This document shows, piece after piece, positions 9,137 to 16,027 of a DNA stretch of 64,000 nt (positions within the stretch are counted from its first letter, which is position 1; the number at the start of each line of letters is the position of its first letter). The stretch lies in contig NZ_JAHZTD010000001.1 of the NCBI RefSeq assembly GCF_019599275.1, forward strand, positions 1,302,001 to 1,366,000. The letters run 5' to 3'. This DNA comes from Hymenobacter sp. HSC-4F20 (GTDB lineage Bacteria; Bacteroidota; Bacteroidia; Cytophagales; Hymenobacteraceae). Position numbers and translations under genes: made by a program. The notes below the pieces were generated by a model that saw only the letters and a list, made by a program, of their open reading frames with translations, was not told the DNA's origin and did no database searches.

Positions 9137-9448
9137 ATGATTCCTGAACTGAAGACCACCGACCCGACCATAGAAACCATTGAAAAAGAAGTTATTCCTA
9201 ACCTGCGCTTCTCCACGGAAGATGTTCTGACGGAAAAAGCCGAAATCCAGCGCCGCCGCCACGACGCCGAACGCGCCGCCACGCTAGGCAACGCTTACCA
9301 CGGCAAACTCGACATCTATTTCCAGACTGCTGACGGCAGCGTGAAGCGCGTATATACCACCGTGTGGGCTACCCACGAGGAGTACCTGACGCTTAAATCC
9401 GGCATCTCCCTACCCCTGCGCGCCGTCCTAAGCTTCGACTTCTACTAA
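9137..9448 (+). CDS. Conserved hypothetical protein, small cytosolic
   Basis: I do not recognise a named family. The ATG at 9137 (MIPELKTTDP) is chosen over one eight codons upstream because the upstream residues (MNVLFCTT) look non-native. The protein has 103 residues with an acidic, helical N-terminal third, a basic run (EIQRRRHDAERAA) and a C-terminal beta-rich part (GKLDIYFQTADGSVKRVYTT, then VWATHEEYLTLKSG). There is no signal peptide or membrane segment. The C-terminal half resembles small proteins I have seen annotated as hypothetical in other Bacteroidota, which supports it as a real gene. It is a lone gene followed by a large repeat. Confidence 0.7.
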   Translation: MIPELKTTDPTIETIEKEVIPNLRFSTEDVLTEKAEIQRRRHDAERAATLGNAYHGKLDIYFQTADGSVKRVYTTVWATHEEYLTLKSGISLPLRAVLSFDFY

Positions 9449-9458
9449 TCCCTTTTAT

Positions 9459-9621
9459 GTCATGGCGAGGAGGCACGACGAAGCAATCCTTCCTGACCAA
9501 CGTGCTCCCCTTTGAAATGTGAGAAGCCCTTACCGTCCGTGCTGGCAGTAAGGGCTTCTCACTTCAGTAGGTTTGTCACATAGAGAGGACAGATTGCTTC
9601 GTCGTGCCTCCTCGCAATGAC
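9459..9621. repeat. Nested inverted repeat with an inner hairpin
   Basis: The outer arms are 9459-9489 and 9592-9621; they share GAGGAGGCACGACGAAGCAA with one mismatch elsewhere in the arm. Inside them is a perfect 15-bp stem, GTGAGAAGCCCTTAC (9519-9533) with its complement at 9548-9562. The element fills the spacer between two convergent genes. The outer arm is of the TTGCGAGGAGGCACG type that I associate with intergenic repeats in this phylum. Confidence 0.8.
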
Positions 9622-9628
9622 TACATGT

Positions 9629-10501
9629 CTATATTCTCTCCAGGGTGGTGGCAATCAGGTGGTTTACTACCTGTTCGGAGTTGGTAGCGAATTCGCCGGT
9701 AGCACGGTTGGCCACAATGGCGTTCAGCGAGACTACCTCGTGACCCAGCATGCGGCCTAATGAATAGTAGCCAGCCGTTTCCATCTCAAAGTTGGTAAGG
9801 CGGAACTCGCCCTCAGCGCTGTGGTAGCGGAATTGCTGGAATTGCTCAATCAGGTTCGTAAGGCGCAGGTCCAGGCGCAGCACGCGGCCCTGGGGGCCGT
9901 AGAAGCCAGGGCAGGTGAGCGTGTTGCCGGTGACCATGCCCGCGCCCAGTTGCTCGCGCAGCAAATCGGAACCGCGCACGCAGTACGGGCGGTAATCAAG
10001 CTGCAGGCTTTGTTGCACACCGCGCGCTACCTCTACCTCCAGGCCCGTTTCCACCAGGGGGTAGAACTGCATCAGCGAGTCCAGGCCAACGGCGTGTTCC
10101 GACACTAGCAGGGAGCCCACCGGAATATCGGCCTGCAGAGAGCCGCTGGTACCTACCCGCACGATGCGCAGGTTGATCCGCTCCTCCAAGGGGCGTGGCT
10201 CGCGCGTCACGAAGTCGATGTTTACCAGCGCATCCAGCTCATTCATCAGGATGTCGATGTTATCAGTACCCATGCCCGTGCTGATAACGGTGAGGCGCTT
10301 ACCGCGGTAGTAGCCCACATGCGTCACAAACTCGCGCTTGTGAATGATGGTTTCGATGGAATCGAAGTGCTGACTAACCGTGGGTACGCGCTCCGGGTCG
10401 CCGACCGTGATGATGGTTTCGGAAATATGGTCGGGTAGCAGGTTCAGGTGGTAGATGCTGCCATCCTTGTTGAGGATCAGCTCCGATTCGGCGATGGGCA
10501 T
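9629..10501 (-). CDS. Nucleoside phosphorylase, uridine phosphorylase-like
   Basis: The 290-residue protein belongs to the PNP/UDP phosphorylase family, which splits nucleosides with phosphate into base and ribose-1-phosphate for salvage. The phosphate-binding start is TVGDPERV near residue 33. A second conserved stretch is STGMGTDNIDILMNEL near residue 75 and a third is RVGTSGSLQADIPVGS near 115. The nucleoside-binding FEMETAGYYSLGRMLGH is near residue 240, with the expected EMET. The substrate assignment to uridine is by overall resemblance and not certain. It is a single gene with a long repeat on each side. Confidence 0.88.
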   Translation of the reverse strand: MPIAESELILNKDGSIYHLNLLPDHISETIITVGDPERVPTVSQHFDSIETIIHKREFVTHVGYYRGKRLTVISTGMGTDNIDILMNELDALVNIDFVTREPRPLEERINLRIVRVGTSGSLQADIPVGSLLVSEHAVGLDSLMQFYPLVETGLEVEVARGVQQSLQLDYRPYCVRGSDLLREQLGAGMVTGNTLTCPGFYGPQGRVLRLDLRLTNLIEQFQQFRYHSAEGEFRLTNFEMETAGYYSLGRMLGHEVVSLNAIVANRATGEFATNSEQVVNHLIATTLERI

Positions 10502-10596
10502 AAGAGGGGGATTTTTAGAAAAGGAAGGTGCAATGGTACGGCAAAAACCGCAGTTTGGGTTCGTATGACGTTAATCCAGCTACCTCAAAAACAAGC

Positions 10597-10684
10597 TGTC
10601 ATCCGGAGCCTACGCAAAGGACCTCTACGAAAAGTAACCTTGATTACTCTCGGTAGAGGTCCTTTGCGTAGGCTCAGGATGATA
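10597..10684. repeat. Palindromic intergenic element, CCTGAGC type, copy 2
   Basis: The element has the same plan as 4436-4526. The left arm reads CCGGAGCCTACGCAAAGGAC and the right arm, reverse-complemented, reads CCTGAGCCTACGCAAAGGAC. The inner segment differs from copy 1 (CCTACGCAAAGG against CATAGCGAAGG), but the two arms of each copy match each other. Confidence 0.8.
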
Positions 10685-10700
10685 AAACGGAAGCCTTTGC

Positions 10701-11654
10701 CTACCGCACTGGGGCGCGGTACGACAGTAGGCCCTGCTCGGGGCTGTAATTGTTGCTGTTCTTGGGGTAGGCGCCGGTTCCGTCGTAAGGGCGCTTATCG
10801 GGGTGCTCCTGGCAGGTGGTGGAGCAGGCACCATCGAGCTGCTGGCCGCAGGTTTCGCAGAGTGGAATGTGGGCGTTGCAGTGCGGGTTAGCGCAGTTCA
10901 CCATCCGGTCGGAGGGCGTATGGCAATGGTGGCAATGGCTGATGATGCTGGGGTTCACGCTGTTCACGTCCACGGCCACGCGGCCATCGAATACGTAGCA
11001 CTTGCCCTCAAAATCTTCGCCCCCGGCTTCCAGACCGTACTTAATAATGCCGCCGTGCAGCTGGTACACGTTCTCGAAGCCCTGCTCCAGCAGGAAAGCC
11101 GAGGCCTTTTCGCACTTGATGCCACCGGTGCAGTAGGTCAGGATTTTCTTGTCCTTGAACTGCTCCAGCTCCTGCACCTTCTCCGGGAACTCGCGGAAAT
11201 TCTCGATGTCGAGGGTAATGGCATTTTTAAAGCGGCCCAGGTTGTGCTCATAGTCGGATCGCACATCCAGCACCACTACATCTTCCTGGTCCTTTAGGTC
11301 GCGGAACTCCGTGGGCGAGAGGTGAATACCGGTACGCTCGTAGGGCTTGATGTGAGGTAGGCCCACGTGCACAATTTCCGGTTTCACGCGCACGTGCAGC
11401 TTCTGGAAAGTATGCGCCGGAGCTTCTTCCACTTTGAATTCCAGGGTAGTAAAGCGCGGATCGGCTTTCACGATGCGCATGTACTCCTCACAGTCGGCCC
11501 GCCGACCGGAAACCGTGCCGTTTAGCCCTTCCGAAGCCACAATAATGCGGCCCAGCAGGTTTAGGCTCAGGCATAGGCGGTGATGCTCCTCCCGAAACTG
11601 CTCGGGGTTCTCGATAGGCGTGTAGCAGTAATACAGCAGAACGAGGTAGTCCAT
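10701..11654 (-). CDS. trhO: tRNA uridine(34) hydroxylase, rhodanese family
   Basis: TrhO (YceA) makes 5-hydroxyuridine at the wobble position of tRNAs with oxygen. The N-terminal region (LLYYCYTPIENPEQF, LLGRIIVASEGLNGT) and the central rhodanese domain (DVRSDYEHNLGRFKNA near residue 133) are typical. The active-site cysteine lies in YCTGGIKCEKASAFL near residue 176. A C-terminal Cys-rich segment (CHHCH, CANPHCNAHIPLCETCGQQ) probably binds zinc. At 317 residues it is a usual length for the family. It is a single gene; no promoter was evident. Confidence 0.95.
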   Translation of the reverse strand: MDYLVLLYYCYTPIENPEQFREEHHRLCLSLNLLGRIIVASEGLNGTVSGRRADCEEYMRIVKADPRFTTLEFKVEEAPAHTFQKLHVRVKPEIVHVGLPHIKPYERTGIHLSPTEFRDLKDQEDVVVLDVRSDYEHNLGRFKNAITLDIENFREFPEKVQELEQFKDKKILTYCTGGIKCEKASAFLLEQGFENVYQLHGGIIKYGLEAGGEDFEGKCYVFDGRVAVDVNSVNPSIISHCHHCHTPSDRMVNCANPHCNAHIPLCETCGQQLDGACSTTCQEHPDKRPYDGTGAYPKNSNNYSPEQGLLSYRAPVR

Positions 11655-11677
11655 TCTTCTAGTAGAAGTGAGATGTA

Positions 11678-11740
11678 AGAGCTCAGAACTGAGAGAATAC
11701 AGCAGAAATTCTTCGTTCTAAGCTCTATCTTCTAAGTTCT
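11678..11740. repeat. Inverted repeat of AGAGCTYAGAAC units
   Basis: AGAGCTCAGAAC at 11678-11689 is complemented by GTTCTAAGCTCT at 11715-11726, with a further TCTAAGTTCT at 11731-11740. A related stretch, AAGAGCGTAGAACGT, occurs upstream of lolA at 15943-15957. It looks like a simple intergenic repeat family. Confidence 0.5.
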
Positions 11741-11744
11741 CAAA

Positions 11745-12377
11745 TTACACTTTTTGAGCTGGGTTGCCGAACACCGTCTGGCCGGCCGGAACGTCGGCTA
11801 CGACCACCGAGCCAGCGCCCACGCGAGCTTTAGCCCCAATTTTCACCCCGGCCACTACTACCGCCCCGGCCCCAATGAAGGCCAGCTCCCCTACCGTTAC
11901 TTCGGCGTTCAGGATGGCCCCGGCGCCCAGTTGGGAGTAGTCGCCCATTTCGGCTTTCACGTCCACCACAGCATTAGCCCCCAGGATGCAGCCGTCGCCG
12001 AGCTTGGCCGTGCCCGCTACCACGGCGTTGGCCCCGATGAGGTTACCATGCCCCAACCACGCGCTCGGCGAAACGCTGGCCCGCTGGTGAATGGCGTTGA
12101 CGGGGGCTACCTCGTACTCGTCGCGCAACATGCTGGTGAGGCTGCGGCGGCTGGCCGTGTCTTCGGTTGCCACAAACACTTCGCATTTTTTGCCGATCAG
12201 CTTCAGCAGCTCCTTGTCGTCGGTGTTGCCCATCACAGGCACGTCGTTGAGTTCGGTGTTCTGCAGGGTAGCATTGTCGTCGAGCAGGCAGTACACTACT
12301 ACATCGTTGCTTTGAAAGGCATCGAGGGCGGCGGTGCCTACCGCTTGCGCACCCAGGATGATAACGGGGTTTTCCAT
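11745..12377 (-). CDS. PglD-like sugar O/N-acetyltransferase with left-handed beta-helix
   Basis: The ATG at 12377 (MENPVIILGAQAVG) is the start; upstream codons in frame are low-complexity Arg-rich and lie behind the promoter. The N-terminal PglD domain binds the UDP-sugar (ILGAQAVGTAALDAFQ, VVYCLLDDNA). The C-terminal hexapeptide repeats (IGANAVVAGTAKLGDGCI, LGAGAILNAEVTVGE, IGAGAVVVAGVKIG) form the acetyl-CoA-binding trimer. Members acetylate nucleotide sugars for glycoproteins, capsule or sialic acid. No aminotransferase or dehydratase partner is adjacent, so the substrate is unknown. The size, about 210 residues, is normal. A TATCTTTG promoter lies 50 nt upstream. Confidence 0.85.
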   Translation of the reverse strand: MENPVIILGAQAVGTAALDAFQSNDVVVYCLLDDNATLQNTELNDVPVMGNTDDKELLKLIGKKCEVFVATEDTASRRSLTSMLRDEYEVAPVNAIHQRASVSPSAWLGHGNLIGANAVVAGTAKLGDGCILGANAVVDVKAEMGDYSQLGAGAILNAEVTVGELAFIGAGAVVVAGVKIGAKARVGAGSVVVADVPAGQTVFGNPAQKV

Positions 12378-12427
12378 AGTATCGAAAACGGCCGCGGGGC
12401 GGCCGGTGAAAACAGGTTTTGGGAGGA

Positions 12428-12435
12428 CAAAGATA
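12428..12435 (-). promoter_or_regulatory. -7 promoter element of the PglD-like gene
   Basis: The minus strand reads TATCTTTG, an exact TAnnTTTG match, 50 nt before the ATG at 12377. It supports that start. Confidence 0.6.
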
Positions 12436-12528
12436 CAGGTTCTGCCGGGTAGGCCACGCCGCCGGGCTGTAGCACTCCTCAACAACCCTAGGGCCGCTTT
12501 TGCTCCCGATGCTGAACAGGTCTGTTTT

Positions 12529-13881
12529 TCAGAGATTGAAGCGACGTAGTATGGCCGCAGGGTACGGAGCTTGCAGCACCAGCACTAGCAGAAAAGGCAG
12601 GAACGTAACCCGATACCGGTTCAGCGTGCCCAGGTTGGGGGTTGTCAGCCCCAGCAGCGCGGCCAGAATAAGGCAGTAAAGAAGCAAGGCAAACACCAAA
12701 GCAAAGGGCATATGGCCCAGCTGGCCGCGCAACACACTCCACACCGCTACCCCCAGCAGCAGCAGCAACCCCAGGTTCTCGAGACCCGCCAGCACGTACA
12801 GCACCGAGCCTCCCTCCCACGGCCAGGGCCGGGCCAGGGTATTGAACACTGCTTGGGGCGAGTTCAGCACCACGCTTTCAGTAGTCGGTTTCAGGGTTGG
12901 GTACTCCAGGTGGGGCCGGCCCTGGGAGGTTTTGAGCAGATCGGAGTAGTTGCGTTGCAGCTGGGAGGTAAACTTGTTGGCCCGAAAAACCGGGCTGACT
13001 TCACTGGCGGCCCACGCGCCTCCCGCCAGCAGCGCCACTATCAGCAGGGCCTGAACAACGCGGCTTCGGGCCCCGCCTAGCTGCTGTACCACCCGCACCA
13101 AGCCCAGGCCGGTCAAGCAGCCAAACAGAATCACGGCAAAGAAATAGCGCATCTTAAAATGCAGAACCACAGCGGCGGCAAGCCCTACTACCAGCCAGCC
13201 CCGGCGGCCAGCATCGGCGTAAGCCAGCCGGATAACCAGCGCCAGCACCAAGGCTCCACTGCCCACCAAAAGGCTTTCCTTGGTGAGTCCGGAAGTCCAG
13301 TACACTACCGTTGGCCAGAGCAGGAACCCCGTCAGGGCGCTACTGGGCACGGCATGGGGCCACTGCAGCCACATTTGCCGTACCAGCTCCCAACTGCAGA
13401 CAAAGCAGAATACGGATAGGTAGCACCCATTCAACAAGGCATTGCCCAAGCTAGCCAGGTTCACAACCGATAAAAGCTTGACAAGAAACAGCGTATTGGA
13501 GAAGCCATGGAACACCAGGTGCCAGCCCCCCCAGTGAAACTCATCGGTTGGCAGCATCCGCAGCCACGCACCGGGAGCGTGCCAGAGCTGGTCGGTCAGG
13601 CGGCCCGACCAGACCTGGAAGTACGCCGCGTCTTCACTCAGCACTGCTATCGAGATGCCCGTGGCTATCAGTTTCAGCCCCAGGGTAGGCACTACCCACT
13701 TTCCTACTGTTGGCAGTTGGCGGACCCGGGGCAGCCACCGGACCACGCCCCACACCAGGACGGCATTAAGAACCAGGGCAGGAAGAAGGCGGAGCAGCAA
13801 CGACAGATAGGTTAGCAGAAAAGCGCAGGCAGGACCCGGCCCTACCCTAACGCTTGCGCAAGATACTACCCCCAATGGCAC
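12529..13881 (-). CDS. Polytopic membrane protein, possibly GT-C glycosyltransferase-like
   Basis: This protein of about 450 residues has roughly ten hydrophobic segments. I see FFAVILFGCLTGLGLVRVV and a segment ending in PTVVYWTSGLTKESL; the W-SGL-KE pattern is found in several polymerase-like or glycosyltransferase-like membrane families. An acidic loop after the first membrane segments (SEDAAYFQVWS) could be catalytic if it is a GT-C fold. The start is uncertain. A GTG at 13881 overlaps the upstream DUF2851 gene by 35 nt; a TTG at 13800 would avoid overlap but cut the first hydrophobic segment; the ATG at 14019 would overlap by 170 nt and is unlikely. The overlap suggests co-transcription with DUF2851. 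No named family is certain. Confidence 0.65.
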   Translation of the reverse strand: MPLGVVSCASVRVGPGPACAFLLTYLSLLLRLLPALVLNAVLVWGVVRWLPRVRQLPTVGKWVVPTLGLKLIATGISIAVLSEDAAYFQVWSGRLTDQLWHAPGAWLRMLPTDEFHWGGWHLVFHGFSNTLFLVKLLSVVNLASLGNALLNGCYLSVFCFVCSWELVRQMWLQWPHAVPSSALTGFLLWPTVVYWTSGLTKESLLVGSGALVLALVIRLAYADAGRRGWLVVGLAAAVVLHFKMRYFFAVILFGCLTGLGLVRVVQQLGGARSRVVQALLIVALLAGGAWAASEVSPVFRANKFTSQLQRNYSDLLKTSQGRPHLEYPTLKPTTESVVLNSPQAVFNTLARPWPWEGGSVLYVLAGLENLGLLLLLGVAVWSVLRGQLGHMPFALVFALLLYCLILAALLGLTTPNLGTLNRYRVTFLPFLLVLVLQAPYPAAILRRFNL

Positions 13882-15130
13882 ACTGCACGCACCGACGCGG
13901 CGAGCAGTAGCTGCGGTGCAACGCCAGCAACCCTTGCGAATCGGCGGCGGAGGCATTGCGGAAGCCGGCGGCTTCGTAGGCATCCAGCACATGGTTTTGC
14001 TCGGCGGGCAGCTGATCAAGTAATGTAACGGCGGTTTCTACCAGCTCCTGGTTGCCCACGTAGCGGGCGTAGGCGACCCGCAACGGTACCACCAGGTTGG
14101 TAACCAGCAGATGTATGCTGCTACGTCCTGGGGCGGCTACCTTCCCAACTTTGCCAGGGCGGTAATGAGTTTGCCAGTAGGCGGGCAGAGGGGCGGTAAA
14201 GAACTCCTCTAAAGCCTTGATAGTGGCCGCGCTCAGCAACGCATCAAAAAGTACCGGGCGCGCGTGCAATAAGCCCGTGAGCTGGGCTAAGCGTACCGTC
14301 GGGAAGTTGGCGGGCCGCATGCGCAGGAAGTTCCAGTCGTGCGCAGCCAGGGCGGTGCCCCCGAGGTTGTACTTGTGCCGCAGAAAAGCAAACTCCTGCC
14401 GTAACTCTTCTACATAGGCATCTGCTACCCCAGCTTCTTCCAGAAAGCCCGCTTGCCCAAACAGCAGAGCACTCACTTGGTGGGCGTCGTGGCGGTGCCG
14501 ACGCACGACGGATAGCGGCAGGGCCTTGGCTAGACGGGCCATAGGTTCGGCATTTTTCTGAAACCCGAAGGCTATGGCCAGGGCATGCCAGGTAGTCGCC
14601 TCCCAGTCCTGGCCATTCTGCTGATGCAACGCCGTAAGCAGGTCTGCTTTCTGCTCTACCCGCTCCAGCAAAGTGCGGCCCATCATCATAGTGCGCGTCA
14701 GCTCCGACACGTGGCTTTGCAGCGGGGCGCAGGGTAGGGTAGCTTCGGGAGGCTGCTCCCGAAGGCGCTCATAAGTAGCCAACAGGTGGTCGGCAATGCG
14801 GCTGCTCAGGGCCAGATGTGGTATGGCCGAACCGTTGGTGCGGGCCACGTTTTGGTCGGCGGAATACACCACGTGCAGAATTACCTGGTCGTACTTAGGG
14901 TCCGTTTGGTGCTGATGCCGAAGCCAGTCGGAAGCCCGAATGTGTATTTCCACGGCTCCGTTCCACTCTACCTCTCCTACCTGCACCCGAGCGTTCAGAA
15001 AATCCGGTCCGGCATCGGGGTTGCGCTGGCCGGGCCGCAGCACGATAATGGGCTGTCCGTCTTCGGTGGTTAGATTCGTTTTATCGAAATACTGGTGCTG
15101 CCAAACGTAGTGGAGAAAATCTTCCTGCAT
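13847..15130 (-). CDS. DUF2851 family protein
   Basis: The 427-residue protein matches the DUF2851 family as I recall it, which is nearly confined to Bacteroidota and has no assigned function. Its signature pieces are the N-terminal MQEDFLHYVWQHQYFD, RPGQRNPDAGPDFLNARV near residue 35 and GAVEIHIRASDWLRH near 60. The D/E-rich pattern of this N-terminal region (PDAGPDF, then EIH) resembles nuclease-type metal sites, but that is only a suggestion. The C-terminus has a cysteine group (CSPRRCVQCAIG). There is no signal peptide. It is followed by an overlapping membrane-protein gene. Confidence 0.85.
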   Translation of the reverse strand: MQEDFLHYVWQHQYFDKTNLTTEDGQPIIVLRPGQRNPDAGPDFLNARVQVGEVEWNGAVEIHIRASDWLRHQHQTDPKYDQVILHVVYSADQNVARTNGSAIPHLALSSRIADHLLATYERLREQPPEATLPCAPLQSHVSELTRTMMMGRTLLERVEQKADLLTALHQQNGQDWEATTWHALAIAFGFQKNAEPMARLAKALPLSVVRRHRHDAHQVSALLFGQAGFLEEAGVADAYVEELRQEFAFLRHKYNLGGTALAAHDWNFLRMRPANFPTVRLAQLTGLLHARPVLFDALLSAATIKALEEFFTAPLPAYWQTHYRPGKVGKVAAPGRSSIHLLVTNLVVPLRVAYARYVGNQELVETAVTLLDQLPAEQNHVLDAYEAAGFRNASAADSQGLLALHRSYCSPRRCVQCAIGGSILRKR

Positions 15131-15198
15131 AAAGAATATAGCATAAGTATCAGACGGGTAAGATATAGATTGTTCTCTTTACTCACGCACCAAAACAA

Positions 15199-15235
15199 AC
15201 CGGCCCGCCTCTGTCTGCGACAGAAGCGGGCCGGT
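15199..15235 (-). terminator. Terminator downstream of lolA
   Basis: ACCGGCCCGCCTCTGTC pairs perfectly with GACAGAAGCGGGCCGGT, apart from one opposed C/A, around the loop TGC. It starts 20 nt after the lolA stop. The T-run is short. Confidence 0.65.
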
Positions 15236-15254
15236 CAACTTGGCAGAGCCCAGA

Positions 15255-15899
15255 CTAGCGCAGGTCAATAACCTTTACGCCTTTGTACTTGCTCTTATCG
15301 AAATTGAAAGTGGTAGCGTCTACCGGTACATTGGGCTGGAACTTGCTGATTTTGTAGGTGTAGCGGTTGCCGTTCTTCTTGAACATCTGCCAGCTTTTCA
15401 CCGCTTTATCATTGCGGCCTACTTTCAGACGCACCTTGTACACGGGGTTATTGCGGTCTTCCGGCGAGAGTTCAATTACGTCTACTACCTCCCCGTTTTC
15501 TTTGGCTTCCTGCACGTAGGCATATTTATAGCCCTTCTTATAGAGGGTGTAGATCTGGGAAGGCGAAATCTCTTGATCCTCAGGCTCATAATCCGAGATA
15601 TTCACCTCATTTTCAGCCTTCATGTACGTCCACATGGTCTGGCCATTGTTAATGACCTCTTGGCCGCTCATTTTCAGCCGAAACTTCTGGCCGCTCACGG
15701 TGATGTCGCCAGAAAGGTTTTCCTTCACCTTGGCAGCATCATTTTCCAGCGTCTGCGTGAACGTGGCCTTGAACGCCTTCATGGCCTGATACTTGGCGCT
15801 CATCTGGTCCAGAATCTTGCCGGCTTTGGGGTCCTGCTGGGCCGTGGCGACGGAGGTCAGCGACACGGAAAGGGCGAGCAGGGCGAAATACTTCTTCAT
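15255..15899 (-). CDS. lolA: LolA-like outer-membrane lipoprotein carrier
   Basis: The protein resembles LolA, the periplasmic chaperone that ferries lipoproteins from LolCDE to the outer membrane. It has a signal peptide (MKKYFALLALSVSLTSVATA), then the LolA-type open barrel (KILDQMSAKYQAMKAFKATF, QTLENDAAK, LSGDITVSGQKFRLKM, NNGQTMWTYM). At 214 residues it is the usual length. The gene lies directly downstream of ftsK on the same strand, a neighbourhood I recall as common in this phylum. Bacteroidota usually lack a clear LolB, so the outer-membrane receptor is not implied. The assignment is good at family level. Confidence 0.85.
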   Translation of the reverse strand: MKKYFALLALSVSLTSVATAQQDPKAGKILDQMSAKYQAMKAFKATFTQTLENDAAKVKENLSGDITVSGQKFRLKMSGQEVINNGQTMWTYMKAENEVNISDYEPEDQEISPSQIYTLYKKGYKYAYVQEAKENGEVVDVIELSPEDRNNPVYKVRLKVGRNDKAVKSWQMFKKNGNRYTYKISKFQPNVPVDATTFNFDKSKYKGVKVIDLR

Positions 15900-16027
15900 T
15901 GCAAAAGGAGGTGGTGTTTGGAGCGCTTAACAGCTCAAGCGTAAGAGCGTAGAACGTAAATAAGGTTTAAACGCAAGGCGAAAAACAATAGAACAAATTC
16001 TACGCACGAAGTTTTATTATCTCTATT

